Positions 42,208 to 51,449 of a stretch of DNA of 64,000 bases are shown piece by piece (within the stretch, counting starts at the first letter, position 1; each line of letters starts with the position of its first letter). The notes beneath the pieces were generated by a model. The model was not told the origin of the DNA, made no database searches, and saw only the letters and a list, made by a program, of their open reading frames with translations. This DNA is from Streptomyces alanosinicus (GTDB lineage: Bacteria; Actinomycetota; Actinomycetes; Streptomycetales; Streptomycetaceae): positions 62,001 to 126,000 of the forward strand of contig NZ_BMVG01000007.1 of NCBI RefSeq assembly GCF_014650595.1, read 5' to 3'. Made by a program: the position numbers and the translations under genes.

Positions 42208-42728
42208 CGGGACACCGCCTCCCGGAGCTTGTCCAGACGCGCGGCGGTCAGCTCCAGCCAGCGCAGATCGGCCTCCAGGTGGAACAGCGCGTGGTCGCAG
42301 ATCAGCTGGTCGGCGAGGTCGCCCTTGCGCTTGCGGTCGGTCAGGATCCGCATGCTGCGCAGATGCTCGGAGCGTTGGGTGTCGAGGATGTCGGCCGCGT
42401 CGCGGTGGGTCAGCAGCGCGAGGACGACCTTGGTGTACAGGGTCGACTGGAGGTACTCCTCGGGCTTCTCCGGGGTCGCGAGCCAGCGCTCGACGTCGGT
42501 GATACCGGCGTCGGTGATGGCGTACCGCTTCCGCTCGGGCCCGCCGCCCGCCTCGATGCCGTCGACCTCCACGAGGCCGTGCTTCAGCAGCCGGGACATC
42601 GTGGAGTAGACCTGGCCGTAGTGCAGCGGCCGGTCGTGACCGAACTTCTCGTCGAAGGCCCGCTTCAGGTCGTAACCGTGACGCGGGCCGGACTCCAGGA
42701 GCCCCAGGAGGGTGTGACCGATGGACAT
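42204..42728 (-). CDS. PadR-family transcriptional regulator
   Basis: 174 aa from the ATG at 42726-42728. The winged helix (IGHTLLGLLESGPRHGYDLKRAF, YGQVYSTMSRLLKHGLVEVDGIEAGGGPERKRYAIT) is followed by a C-terminal dimerisation helix region (about 95-174). It is expected to repress its own operon until the exporter substrate binds. Palindromes upstream cover the presumed promoter. A longer reading to 42746 adds only MCRVLR. Confidence 0.92.
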   Translation of the reverse strand: MSIGHTLLGLLESGPRHGYDLKRAFDEKFGHDRPLHYGQVYSTMSRLLKHGLVEVDGIEAGGGPERKRYAITDAGITDVERWLATPEKPEEYLQSTLYTKVVLALLTHRDAADILDTQRSEHLRSMRILTDRKRKGDLADQLICDHALFHLEADLRWLELTAARLDKLREAVSR

Positions 42729-42739
42729 GCGCAGCACTC

Positions 42740-42768
42740 TACACACGGTGTATACGCCGTATGTATAC
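42740..42768. promoter_or_regulatory. Candidate PadR operator
   Basis: TACAC-ACG-GTGTA (42740-42752) overlaps the first of two GTATAC hexamers (42750-42755 and 42763-42768, 13 bp apart). On the minus strand TAGAGT at about 42736-42741 is a plausible -10, so a bound protein would block it. Nothing else in this GC-rich region is so AT-rich or symmetrical. Confidence 0.6.
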
Positions 42769-42858
42769 GCGGAGTGTGGAGATCATGGCCTGCGGTACGA
42801 CGGTGCAGGTGGGAGGGCATTGTCTTGGTTCGGTAAAGAAATGCGAGGCCGAAGCCCT

Positions 42859-43116
42859 TCAGGCCGACGGGGGCTCGGAGGCGGAGCCCCCGGGCGGCCG
42901 CCCCCGTCGCGGCAGCGGCCCCGTGTCCTTCGGCAGCCGTCCCGTCTCCGCCAGCGCCTTCCGCAGCAGGAACTCGATCTGCGCGTTGGCCGACCGCAGT
43001 TCGTCCCCGGCCCACCGCGCCAGTGCCTCGTACACCGACGGGTCGAGCCTCAGCAGTACCTGCTTGCGCTGCTGAGGCCGTCGCTGAGGGGCCGCACCCC
43101 CGGCGGAATCCGTCAC
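42859..43116 (-). CDS. Small ribbon-helix-helix-type protein
   Basis: 85 aa from a GTG that overlaps the stop of the SPFH gene (GTGA, 43113-43116). The core KQVLLRLDPSVYEALARWAGDELRSANAQIEFLLRKAL (about residues 19-56) has the strand-helix-helix pattern of Arc/MetJ-type DNA-binding proteins. The C-terminus is Pro/Gly/Arg-rich. The strict coupling to an SPFH gene suggests a joint function. No toxin gene is adjacent. Confidence 0.8.
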   Translation of the reverse strand: MTDSAGGAAPQRRPQQRKQVLLRLDPSVYEALARWAGDELRSANAQIEFLLRKALAETGRLPKDTGPLPRRGRPPGGSASEPPSA

Positions 43117-44048
43117 TGGTAGAGGGTCCCGGTGTTGAGCACCGGCTGCGGGGCGCGGTCCCCGCACAGCACGACCATCAGGTTGGACACCATCGCCGCT
43201 TTCCGTTCCTCGTCCAGTTCCACGATGTCGGCCTCCGCGATGCGGGCGAGCGCCGCCTCGACCATGCCGACCGCGCCGTCCACGATCTGCCGCCGCGCGG
43301 CCACGACCGCCCCCGCCTGCTGCCGCTGGAGCATCGCCGAGGCGATCTCGGGAGCGTACGCGAGGTGCGTGAAGCGCGACTCGATGATCTCGACTCCGGC
43401 CGCCTGTACGCGCACCTGCAGTTCGACGGCCAGCTTCTCGGTGATCTCCTCGGCGTTCCCGCGCAGCGACAGGCCGTCCTCCTCGTGGGCGTCATAGGGG
43501 TACTCGATCGCGATGTGCCGTACGGCCGTCTCGGTCTGGGTGGCGACGAACTCGGTGAAGTCGTCGACCTCGAAGGTGGCCTGGGCGGTGTCCTGGACCT
43601 TCCAGACCACCACCGCGGCCAGCTCGATCGGGTTGCCGTAGGCGTCGTTGACCTTCAGTACGGCGGTCTCGTGGTTGCGCACCCGCGTGGAGATCCGGGT
43701 CCGCGAGGTGAAGGGGTTCACCCAGCGCAGGCCGTCCTGCCGGATCGTGCCCCGGTACCGGCCGAAGAGCTGGACGACCCGGGCCTCGCCGGGCGCGACC
43801 GTGTTCAGGCCGCGCAGCGAGATGACCGCGGCGAGGAAGACGACGATCCCGGTGACGACGAGGCCGGCCTTGGCGCCGGGGGACGGGACGGCCGAGGCGG
43901 TGGCGATCAGCGCGGCGGTGGCGCCGAGCCCGAGCAGGCCGAGCAGCAGGGCGAGCCCGCCGCCGATGCTGTGCGCGGTGGTCTCGCGCACCTGGGGTGC
44001 GGGCATCTCGGGTGCGTCGACGGTGGCGGCCGGGTCGTGTGCGGACAT
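43113..44048 (-). CDS. SPFH/Band 7 membrane protein
   Basis: 311 aa. Two N-terminal membrane helices ([45 protein letters not shown]) are followed by a stomatin-like SPFH domain ([23 protein letters not shown], about residues 90-230) and a helical part ([27 protein letters not shown]). SPFH proteins organise membrane microdomains. It is the first gene of a two-gene operon, and the divergent neighbour is a PBP gene. Confidence 0.9.
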   Translation of the reverse strand: MSAHDPAATVDAPEMPAPQVRETTAHSIGGGLALLLGLLGLGATAALIATASAVPSPGAKAGLVVTGIVVFLAAVISLRGLNTVAPGEARVVQLFGRYRGTIRQDGLRWVNPFTSRTRISTRVRNHETAVLKVNDAYGNPIELAAVVVWKVQDTAQATFEVDDFTEFVATQTETAVRHIAIEYPYDAHEEDGLSLRGNAEEITEKLAVELQVRVQAAGVEIIESRFTHLAYAPEIASAMLQRQQAGAVVAARRQIVDGAVGMVEAALARIAEADIVELDEERKAAMVSNLMVVLCGDRAPQPVLNTGTLYQ

Positions 44049-44087
44049 GGGTGGTCCCCGTTTCTCATGAGGCCCGCCGTGCGGGCC

Positions 44088-44104
44088 TAGCTTCCTTCTA
44101 GCTA
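44088..44104 (-). promoter_or_regulatory. Inverted repeat TAGCT-N7-AGCTA upstream of the SPFH gene
   Basis: A perfect 5-bp inverted repeat about 40 nt before the SPFH start is followed by an AT-rich stretch with an ACAC-TTTTT-GTGT hairpin (about 44112-44124). It is the likely promoter/operator area of the SPFH-RHH operon. The RHH protein encoded in the operon is one possible ligand. Confidence 0.45.
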
Positions 44105-44195
44105 AGTGATAACACTTTTTGTGTCGGAGGCAACCCTGTGGCCTTCGGATTCGTCGGTTCCCATGGGGCAGGTGCTGATTGTCACGTCCGTAAAA

Positions 44196-44218
44196 GAACG
44201 GATCGGACGACCTTTGTC
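44196..44218 (+). promoter_or_regulatory. Candidate ECF-type promoter of the PBP gene
   Basis: GAAC (44196-44199) and GTC (44216-44218) are separated by 16 nt, the spacing of ECF sigma promoters such as those of Streptomyces SigE. They lie 60 nt before the PBP start. Because the boxes are short the match could be fortuitous. Confidence 0.35.
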
Positions 44219-44277
44219 ATATAGAGGGGTGTTAGCTTTCGGAGCTGACCCCGAGACGGAAGCGAGCGTAGGGACCG

Positions 44278-46650
44278 ATGGGACGAGCGGAAGAGAGACG
44301 AGCGCGACAGCGCGGTGGCCACCGCGCGGCGCCCAGGCGCCGCCGCTCCGCACCCACGGCCGGCGCCACCGGCTCGGCGGGCGCCCCGGCCGGTGCTCCG
44401 GCCGGCGGCAAACCCGCCAAGAGTTTCATACGCAGGCTCTTCACCTGGAAGAAGATCCTCGGCACGCTCTTCGGCATGTGCCTGCTGGTGATCCTCGCCT
44501 TCATCGGGCTGTATCTGTACGTGGACATCCCGGCGGGCAACGCCGCCGCCCAGTTGCAGAGCAACATCTACAAGTACAGCGACGGCACGATGCTCGCCCG
44601 CACCGGCGACCTCAACCGTGAGAGCGTCGATCTCTCCGAAGTCCCCAAGGACGTCCAGCACACCTTCGTCGCGGCCGAGAACAAGTCCTTCTACCACGAC
44701 GCCGGCGTCGACCTGAAGGGCACCGCCCGCGGCGTGCTCAACACCCTCATGGGGCGCGGCACCCAGGGCGGTTCGACGATCACCCAGCAGTACGTCAAGA
44801 ACTACTACCTGGACCAGAACCAGACCGTCTCGCGCAAGCTCAACGAACTGGTCATCTCGCTGAAGCTGGACCGCCAGAAGTCCAAGGACTACATCCTCGC
44901 GGGCTACATCAACACCAGCTACTACGGCCGCGGCGCCTACGGCATCCAGGCCGCGGCACAGGCGTATTACCACAAGGACGCCAAGGACCTCAAGGTCCAG
45001 GAGGGCGCCTACCTCGCCGCGCTGCTCCAGGCGCCGAACCAGTACGACTGGGCGCTGGCCACCGACACGGGCAAGAAGCTGGCGCAGGCCCGCTGGAACT
45101 ACGTCCTGGACAACATGGTCAAGCAGAACTGGCTGGACGCCGGCAAGCGCCAGGCCATGACCTTCCCGGTACCGAAGGCGCCCAAGGCGGCCCCCGGCAT
45201 GAAGGGGCAGACCGGCTACCTGGTGGACGCGGCCAACGTGCAGCTGGAGAAGCAGCTGGTCGCCCAGGGCAAGGCCAACACCCTCGGGGACGCCGAGGCG
45301 TTGGTGCGCAAGGGCGGCTGGACCATCACGCTCAACATCGACAAGAAGAAGCAGCGCCAGCTGGAACAGGCCGTCAGCGAGCAGCTGATCGGCAAGCTGG
45401 ACGCGAAGAAGCGCTCCGTCGACGGCAACGTCCAGCCCGGTGCCGTGTCCGTCGACCCGACGACCGGCAAGGTCCTCGCCATGTACGGCGGTCCGGACTA
45501 CTTCAAGCACTTCACCAACAACGCGACCCGGCGTGACTACCAGCCCGCCTCCACCTTCAAGCCGGTGATCCTGGCCGCCGCGCTGGCCGACGGCGCCACG
45601 ACGCAGGACGGCCAGCCCATCACGGCGAGCACGGTCTACGACGGCACCAGCGGCCGCCAGGTCGTGGGCAGCAAGGTCGGCTTCGGCCCGCCGAACGAGG
45701 ACAAGCAGGACTACGGCCCCATCACCGTCCAGACGGCGATGAACAAGTCCGTCAACTCCGTCTTCGCGCAGATGGGCGTGGACGTGGGCATGAGCAAGGT
45801 GATGGACGTGGCCGGCAAGCTCGGCATGGACACCAAGGGCATGGAGGCCGTCCCCGCGCAGACGCTGGGCTCCATGGGCGCGAGCCCGCTGGAGATGGCC
45901 GGCATCTACGCGACCCTCGACAACCACGGCAAGAAGGTCACCCCGACGATCATCAAGTCGGCCGACCACAAGGACAGCAGCATCACCCTGCCGGACCCGA
46001 TCGGCGACGAGGTGATTCCCCGGACGGCCGCCGACACGGTCACCTCGGTACTCACCGGCGTGGTCGACGACGGTACGGCCAGCAAGTCGGTGGCGGACAA
46101 CCCGGCGCGCGACGGCCAGCAGGTCGCCGGCAAGACGGGTACGTCCGACAACAACAAGTCGGCCTGGTTCACCGGCTACACGCCCGGCCTGGTCACCTCG
46201 GTCGGCCTGTTCGGCGAGGACGCCAAGACCCACGCCCAGGTGCCGATGACGGGCGCGACCGGCCTGGTCGCCCCCTCCGGCGGCCCCGGCCGTGTCGCGG
46301 GTGGCAGCTACCCGGCGAAGATCTGGGCCGCCTACACCTTCGGGGCGATGGGCGACGTCAGCAAGTTCGACCTGGACACCACGCAGGGCGCGGCCGTCCA
46401 GCCGACCTACACGCCGACGCCGTCGTCGCAGCCGACGCCGTCCAGCAAGCCGTCGCACTCGCCGTCCGGCAAGCCGTCGACCTCCACGTCGCCGTCCCAC
46501 ACGCCGACGCACTCACCGACCCAGTCGCCCACCCAGTCGCCGACGCAGACCCCCACACAGACGCCGACGCAGACACCGACGGGCACCATCACGGACAATC
46601 CGCTCGATCCCGGCGGCGGCCAGAACTTCGGCCAGAACGCCGGGCAGTAG
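44278..46650 (+). CDS. Class A penicillin-binding protein (transglycosylase/transpeptidase)
   Basis: 790 aa. A basic N-terminus precedes one membrane anchor (ILGTLFGMCLLVILAFIGLYLYV, about residues 60-82). The GT51 domain has AAENKSFYHDAGVD (catalytic Glu, about 125) and QGGSTITQQYVKN. The transpeptidase domain has PASTFKP (SxxK, about 425), KSVNSVF (SxN) and GKTGTSDNN (KTG, about 620). The tail is a Pro/Thr/Ser/Gln repeat. It polymerises and cross-links peptidoglycan outside the membrane. The start ATG follows AGGGA. Confidence 0.95.
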   Translation: MGRAEERRARQRGGHRAAPRRRRSAPTAGATGSAGAPAGAPAGGKPAKSFIRRLFTWKKILGTLFGMCLLVILAFIGLYLYVDIPAGNAAAQLQSNIYKYSDGTMLARTGDLNRESVDLSEVPKDVQHTFVAAENKSFYHDAGVDLKGTARGVLNTLMGRGTQGGSTITQQYVKNYYLDQNQTVSRKLNELVISLKLDRQKSKDYILAGYINTSYYGRGAYGIQAAAQAYYHKDAKDLKVQEGAYLAALLQAPNQYDWALATDTGKKLAQARWNYVLDNMVKQNWLDAGKRQAMTFPVPKAPKAAPGMKGQTGYLVDAANVQLEKQLVAQGKANTLGDAEALVRKGGWTITLNIDKKKQRQLEQAVSEQLIGKLDAKKRSVDGNVQPGAVSVDPTTGKVLAMYGGPDYFKHFTNNATRRDYQPASTFKPVILAAALADGATTQDGQPITASTVYDGTSGRQVVGSKVGFGPPNEDKQDYGPITVQTAMNKSVNSVFAQMGVDVGMSKVMDVAGKLGMDTKGMEAVPAQTLGSMGASPLEMAGIYATLDNHGKKVTPTIIKSADHKDSSITLPDPIGDEVIPRTAADTVTSVLTGVVDDGTASKSVADNPARDGQQVAGKTGTSDNNKSAWFTGYTPGLVTSVGLFGEDAKTHAQVPMTGATGLVAPSGGPGRVAGGSYPAKIWAAYTFGAMGDVSKFDLDTTQGAAVQPTYTPTPSSQPTPSSKPSHSPSGKPSTSTSPSHTPTHSPTQSPTQSPTQTPTQTPTQTPTGTITDNPLDPGGGQNFGQNAGQ

Positions 46651-46674
46651 GAGCACGCCGGCCGGCAGCAGCAC

Positions 46675-46714
46675 ACGCGAAGGGCGCCCGGGAAGTCCCG
46701 GGCGCCCTTCGCGT
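46675..46714. terminator. Strong bidirectional terminator
   Basis: A perfect 18-bp inverted repeat (46675-46692 with 46697-46714) with a 4-nt AAGT loop lies between the convergent PBP and phosphatase genes. It is the longest perfect stem I found in the window. Confidence 0.9.
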
Positions 46715-46745
46715 CGTGGATCCGGAAGACCCGGTCAGTACCGGC

Positions 46746-48875
46746 TCAGCCCCGGTTCAGCTCGAACCAGACCACCTTGCCGGTGCTCAGCCGGGTCGCG
46801 CCCCAGCGCCGGGCCAGCTTGTTGACCAGGTACAGGCCGCGCCCGCCCTCGTCCGTGGCCCGCGCCTGCCGCAGCCGCGGCAGCTGCGGCACATCGTCGC
46901 CGACCTCGCAGCGCAGCACATCCGTGCGCAGCAACCGCAGCGTCACCGGCCGCGACGCGTACCGTACGGCGTTCGTCACGACCTCGCTGACCAGCAGCTC
47001 CACCGAGTCCGACAGATCCTCCAGGTCCCAGCGGGCGAGCGCGCGCCGGGCCAGCCGGCGGGCCTGGCCGGGGGCCGTCTCCTCCGGCTCCAGCCGCCAG
47101 TACGCGACATCGCTCGGCGCGATCCCGTCGAAGCGGGCCGCGAGCAGCGCGATGTCGTCGTCCCGGTCGCCCGGCCCGAGCATGTCCAGCACCTCGTCGC
47201 ACAGCGCCTCCAGCGGCGGCGGATGATCGGGGCCGGTCAACCGGGCGGTCGCGGCGAGCTTCTCCCGCAGCTGCTCTATGCCGGTCCACACGTCCCGCAG
47301 CCGGGACTCCACCAGACCGTCGGTGTACAGGAGCAGCGTGGCCCCGGCGGGCGCGTCCAGCTCGACGGCCTCGAAGTCGACGCCGCCGACCCCGATGGGC
47401 GCGCCCGGCGGCACCCGCAGCACCTCGGCCCGGCCGCCCAGATGCAGCAGCACGGGCGGCGGATGGCCGGCGTTGGCGATGGTGATGCGATGGGTGACCG
47501 GGTCGTAGACGGCGTACAGACAGGTCGCCATGCGGTCCGTGCCGAGCCGCTGCGCCTGCTCGTCGAGGTGGTGCAGCACCTCCTGCGGCGGCAGGTCGAG
47601 CCCGGCCAGGGTCTGCGCGGTCGTGCGCAGCTGGCCCATGATCGCCGCCGAGGTCATGGAGTGGCCCATGACGTCGCCGACGACCAGCGCGACCCGGCTG
47701 CCGGGCAGCGGGATCGCGTCGTACCAGTCGCCGCCCACCCGCGCGGTCTCGGCGGCCGGCAGATACCGGGAGGCCAGCCGCACGCCGGTCGGGCGGGGCA
47801 GGGTCTCGGGCAGCATGGTGCGCTGCAGCTCGTCGGCGATATAGGCCTCCCGGCCGTACAGCACCGCCTTGTCGATGCCGAGCGCGCTGTGTGTGGCCAG
47901 CTGGGCCGCCACCAGAAGGTCGTCGGCCTCGAACGCGAGCCGCTCCGGGCGGCGCAGGAACAGCGCTGCGCCGATCACCCGGCGCCGGCCGCGCAGCGGC
48001 GCGAGGATCGCGTGCTGTCCGGGCGGCACCACCGACTCGCCGCCCTCGCCGAGCAGTTCGGGCAGCGCGGCCCGCGCGGCCGGCGCGTCCGCGAACACCG
48101 GCCGGACCCCGCGCAGCACCTCGTTCAGCGCGCCGCCGGGCCGGACCTCGCACAGCTCGGTGGTGAGCGAGGACAGCTCGGCCAGCGGGCTCGGTTCCGG
48201 CTCCGGCTCGAAGGCGGGCGGCAGCAGCACCCCGTCGGTGTCCCGCTCCTCCGGTATCCGGTCGGTGCGGCGCAGCCTGAGCACCACCGGCCCGGTGGGC
48301 CGCTCGTCGCCGACCGGCAGCGGGTCGCGCAGATAGACCAGGATCGCGTCCGAGAACGTCGGTACGGTCGCCCGGCACAGGCCCATCACGATCTCGTCCA
48401 GATCGAGGCCGCGCGCGATCCGCCGGGTGGCCGCGCCCACGAATCTCAGCCGGTCGCCGTCGCGTCGCATCGGCGTCGGCCGGCCCGCCGGCAGACCGCG
48501 TCCGGTACGGCGGTCCTGACCGCCCTGCGTCCGTTCCTGCTCGGCACCGGGCTGCGGCGGAATGGCCTCCGGCGCGGGGCGCGGGCGGTGAGCGCCGGGT
48601 TCCGTGGCTGCGGGCTGGGAGTGCTCGGGGACGTTGACTGGGGGCTCCTTCCCCTTGCCGACCGGGGCCTGCGTCCCCTTGCCGTCCTTTCCCTTGCCAC
48701 CGGGCGTGGCCGTGCCCGGCCCGGACGGCGTGCCCTCGGCCCGCGCCTGCGCCGGTAAGGCCGGGGCGCCGGCCGGTTTCGGGGTACGCAGGAGCGCCCC
48801 GCGGCCCTCCGCGGGGTCGGCGCCCTGGGGGCGCTCGAAGGAGGTGGGCTGCTCCGTCACGCGTGTCGCATCCAT
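46746..48875 (-). CDS. GAF-PP2C(SpoIIE/RsbU)-HATPase multidomain phosphatase
   Basis: 709 aa. Residues 1-135 are low complexity. A GAF-like region (about 140-345) is followed by an RsbU/SpoIIE phosphatase (GGDWYDAIPL, VVGDVMGHSMTSAAIMGQL, NAGHPPPVLL, YTDGLVE, DDDIALLAARF; about 365-590). At the C-terminus is an RsbW-type ATPase domain (SVELLVSEVVTNAVRYA, DEGGRGLYLVNKLA; about 595-709). Such proteins act as phosphatase, and possibly kinase, for anti-anti-sigma factors. No sigma or antagonist gene is adjacent. The start codon has no clear ribosome binding site. Confidence 0.9.
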   Translation of the reverse strand: MDATRVTEQPTSFERPQGADPAEGRGALLRTPKPAGAPALPAQARAEGTPSGPGTATPGGKGKDGKGTQAPVGKGKEPPVNVPEHSQPAATEPGAHRPRPAPEAIPPQPGAEQERTQGGQDRRTGRGLPAGRPTPMRRDGDRLRFVGAATRRIARGLDLDEIVMGLCRATVPTFSDAILVYLRDPLPVGDERPTGPVVLRLRRTDRIPEERDTDGVLLPPAFEPEPEPSPLAELSSLTTELCEVRPGGALNEVLRGVRPVFADAPAARAALPELLGEGGESVVPPGQHAILAPLRGRRRVIGAALFLRRPERLAFEADDLLVAAQLATHSALGIDKAVLYGREAYIADELQRTMLPETLPRPTGVRLASRYLPAAETARVGGDWYDAIPLPGSRVALVVGDVMGHSMTSAAIMGQLRTTAQTLAGLDLPPQEVLHHLDEQAQRLGTDRMATCLYAVYDPVTHRITIANAGHPPPVLLHLGGRAEVLRVPPGAPIGVGGVDFEAVELDAPAGATLLLYTDGLVESRLRDVWTGIEQLREKLAATARLTGPDHPPPLEALCDEVLDMLGPGDRDDDIALLAARFDGIAPSDVAYWRLEPEETAPGQARRLARRALARWDLEDLSDSVELLVSEVVTNAVRYASRPVTLRLLRTDVLRCEVGDDVPQLPRLRQARATDEGGRGLYLVNKLARRWGATRLSTGKVVWFELNRG

Positions 48876-49116
48876 CCGTACGGCGCTGCGCGCCGCGCGC
48901 GCAGTTGGTCCCGCAGAAGTCCCGATACCCGCAATAGGTGCCCCAGGAACGGAATTCCCGCGCGGTCAGAGGTTCCTGTGTCACCGGCGAGCCTGGCGCG
49001 GCCGACGTCGGTGGTGCCGTGGTGCCCGTCGCTCACGTGCTGCCGCCCCTCGGTGACGTTCGGTCAAGCCTGGCGCATGCTCCGGTAGTTGCTTGTGTGC
49101 GCCCTTGCGGAGGACG

Positions 49117-49147
49117 ATCCTACGTTTCATGCCCGGGGGCGCATCAA
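49117..49147 (-). promoter_or_regulatory. Candidate promoter of the phosphatase gene
   Basis: On the minus strand TTGATG (49142-49147) and TAGGAT (49117-49122) are spaced by 19 nt. The resulting leader would be about 235 nt. The 276-nt region between the phosphatase and DUF402 genes holds no other gene I can support. Confidence 0.4.
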
Positions 49148-49152
49148 GGGTC

Positions 49153-49842
49153 TCATGAGGACACGTGCGCGGGCGTAAGGTCCCAGCCCTCGGGGAGAGA
49201 AGGTACCGCCCAGGAGGGATCCGGGCGCCAGTGCTGCCAGCCGTCCGAGAACGGCGGCCCCCAGGCCTCGATCGCCTCGACGGCGTCCCGCCCGGCCGCC
49301 CGGACCCGCTGTGCGGTCCGCGCGTCCATCAGCCCGTCCCGCTGGGCCTGCGCGAACTCGTCCTCGTCACGCCAGTGCCAGCTGCGGTCGGGGTGGACCG
49401 AGATGTCCAGGAAGTAGTCCTCGGAGTCCACCCCGCCCGACCAACGGCTCAGCGGCTGTTCGAGGTTGACGTACCAGTTCTTGAACCGCCAGCCCGGCTC
49501 CCAGAACAGCCACACCGACCAGGGCCGGCCGGGCTGGGCCAGCTTCAGCACACCGGTGCCGAACCACCGGTCCCGCTGCACCGTGCGCGGCTTGGTGTAG
49601 CGGGAGTCGAGCGGCTCCATGTGCACCGGAGTGCCGTCGGCCAGAACCGGTTTCATGCATTCCGTGCCGGGGGCCAGCCACACCGCGAGCAGATCCTCGT
49701 CGTCGCGTACGACGGTGACGGGCCGGGCGATGTGGAAGTGCTCGCCGGCGTTCTCCCGGTAGCGCCACAGGATCCGGGTCCCGGGGATCCAGTGGGCCGC
49801 AGCTCCCGCGTCCGCGCGTGTCATCGCTCCGTCGTCCGTCAT
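49153..49842 (-). CDS. DUF402 domain protein
   Basis: 229 aa. The core is DUF402 (WLFWEPGWRFKNWYVNLEQPLSRW, DSEDYFLDISVHPDRSWHWRDEDEFAQAQRDG, about residues 105-175). Characterised members are nucleoside di- or triphosphatases, or RNA-associated. The N-terminal part (WRYRENAGEHFHIARPVTVVRDDEDLLAVWL) fits the same fold. TAATAT is placed for a leaderless transcript starting at the ATG (49840-49842). Confidence 0.85.
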   Translation of the reverse strand: MTDDGAMTRADAGAAAHWIPGTRILWRYRENAGEHFHIARPVTVVRDDEDLLAVWLAPGTECMKPVLADGTPVHMEPLDSRYTKPRTVQRDRWFGTGVLKLAQPGRPWSVWLFWEPGWRFKNWYVNLEQPLSRWSGGVDSEDYFLDISVHPDRSWHWRDEDEFAQAQRDGLMDARTAQRVRAAGRDAVEAIEAWGPPFSDGWQHWRPDPSWAVPSLPEGWDLTPAHVSS

Positions 49843-49848
49843 GGACAG

Positions 49849-49854
49849 ATATTA
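49849..49854 (-). promoter_or_regulatory. -10 box TAATAT for leaderless DUF402 mRNA
   Basis: TAATAT on the minus strand ends 6 nt before the ATG, which puts the transcript start at the start codon. No Shine-Dalgarno is present. A good -35 is not visible. Confidence 0.45.
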
Positions 49855-49924
49855 GGTGCCGTGGACATACGGCGCTGCGGCGCACATCACGGTTCCGCCG
49901 GTGGCCGGAAAGATTCGCTCAAGG

Positions 49925-51322
49925 TTACGGATGTGTCATCCGCAGGACATCCAGCGCCTCGTCGAGCTGTTCGCGCGTCAGATCGCCGCGCTCGATGTAC
50001 CCGCCGTCCAGCACGACTTCGCGGATCGTCCTGCGCTCCGCGAGGGACTTCTTGGCGACCTTCGCGGCCTCCTCGTAGCCGATGTACTTGTTGAGCGGGG
50101 TGACCACGGAGGGCGACGACTCGGCGTACTCGCGGGCCCGTTCGCGGTCGGCGGTGATGCCGTCGACGGTCCGGTCGGCCAGCAGCCGGGAGACGTTGGC
50201 GAGCAGCCGGACGGATTCGAGGACGTTCTTGGCGATGACCGGGAGCATCACGTTCAGCTCGAAGTTCCCGGCGGCTCCGGCGGTGGCGATGGTGGCGTCG
50301 TTGCCGACGACCTGCGCGGCGACCATCAACACGGCTTCCGGCACGACCGGGTTGACCTTGCCCGGCATGATCGACGAGCCCGGCTGCAGATCGGGCAGCC
50401 GGATCTCGGCGAGCCCGGTGCGCGGCCCGGAGGACATCCAGCGCAGATCGTTGGCGATCTTCGTCAGCCCGACCGCGATCGTGCGCAGCTGACCGCTGGT
50501 CTCCACGATCCCGTCCCGGGCGCCCTGCGCCTCGAAGTGGTCGCGGGCCTCGGTCAGCGGCAGCCCGGTGGCGCGGGCCACCTCCCGGATGACGGCGGCG
50601 GAGAAGCCGGACGGGGTGTTGATGCCGGTGCCGACGGCGGTCCCGCCCAGCGGCAGCTCGGCGAGGCGGGGGAGGGAGGCCCGCAGCCGTTCGACGCCGT
50701 ACCGCACCTGGGCCGCGTACCCGCCGAACTCCTGGCCCAGGGTCACCGGGGTCGCGTCCATCAGATGTGTGCGCCCGGACTTCACGACATCGGCGAACTC
50801 CTCGGACTTGCGGGTCAGGGACGCCGCCAGGTGCTCCAGAGCCGGGATCAGATCGTGGGTGACGGCGGCGGTGGCGGCGATGTGGATGGACGACGGGAAG
50901 ACGTCGTTGGACGACTGCGAGGCGTTCACATGGTCGTTGGGGTGCACGTCACGGCCGAGCCGCTCGCTCGCCAGGGTCGCGATGACCTCGTTGGCGTTCA
51001 TGTTGGAGGACGTCCCGGAACCGGTCTGGAACACATCCACCGGGAAGTGCTCGTCCCATGCGCCCGCGGCGACCTCACCGGCCGCCTGCTGGATCGCCTC
51101 GGCGACCTCCTCGTCCAGCACCCCGAGTTCGGCGTTCACCTTCGCCGCGGCCGCCTTGATCCGGGCCAGCGCCTCGATGTGGGCCCGCTCCAGCCGCTGC
51201 CCGGACACGGGGAAGTTCTCCACGGCGCGCTGGGTCTGCGCCCGCCATCTGGCATGGGCCGGGACCCGGACCTCGCCCATCGAGTCGTGCTCGATCCGGT
51301 ACTGCGGCTCTTGCGTCGTCAT
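49925..51322 (-). CDS. fumC: Fumarate hydratase class II
   Basis: 465 aa. The fumarase/aspartase signature [11 protein letters not shown] is near residue 317, along with [14 protein letters not shown] (about 98) and [11 protein letters not shown] (about 185). The ATG has GGAGG 7 nt upstream. It is the oxygen-stable enzyme of the TCA cycle. A second, unrelated fumarase is encoded at 53037-54707. Confidence 0.96.
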   Translation of the reverse strand: MTTQEPQYRIEHDSMGEVRVPAHARWRAQTQRAVENFPVSGQRLERAHIEALARIKAAAAKVNAELGVLDEEVAEAIQQAAGEVAAGAWDEHFPVDVFQTGSGTSSNMNANEVIATLASERLGRDVHPNDHVNASQSSNDVFPSSIHIAATAAVTHDLIPALEHLAASLTRKSEEFADVVKSGRTHLMDATPVTLGQEFGGYAAQVRYGVERLRASLPRLAELPLGGTAVGTGINTPSGFSAAVIREVARATGLPLTEARDHFEAQGARDGIVETSGQLRTIAVGLTKIANDLRWMSSGPRTGLAEIRLPDLQPGSSIMPGKVNPVVPEAVLMVAAQVVGNDATIATAGAAGNFELNVMLPVIAKNVLESVRLLANVSRLLADRTVDGITADRERAREYAESSPSVVTPLNKYIGYEEAAKVAKKSLAERRTIREVVLDGGYIERGDLTREQLDEALDVLRMTHP

Positions 51323-51345
51323 CGTCGTACCTCCGAAAAAGGCAG

Positions 51346-51363
51346 CACATGTCGGCGCATGTG
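51346..51363. promoter_or_regulatory. Inverted repeat CACATG-TCGGCG-CATGTG between divergent fumC and SGNH genes
   Basis: A perfect 6-bp inverted repeat lies 24 nt upstream of fumC in the 127-nt divergent region. It may be an operator or chance symmetry. The rest of the region holds CTTCTG direct repeats before the SGNH start. Confidence 0.35.
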
Positions 51364-51449
51364 TATTCCCTCCGCGGCTACCGGCCAGTAAAAACCCGGG
51401 GCAACACCTGCTTCTGCCGGTACTTCTGCTTCTGCTTCGGGGAGGCGTC

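Noticed and set aside
44102-44353. 83-codon minus-strand frame between the SPFH and PBP genes
   Set aside because: It overlaps the PBP start and promoter, has no ribosome binding site and shows no recognisable domain.
48871-48984. Cys-rich open frame starting GTG at 48984 on the minus strand, upstream of the phosphatase
   Set aside because: The peptide (SWGTYCGYRDFCGTNCARG) looks gene-like, but the frame has no stop before running through the phosphatase gene in another frame, and it lacks a ribosome binding site. Without a frameshift it cannot be a small protein.
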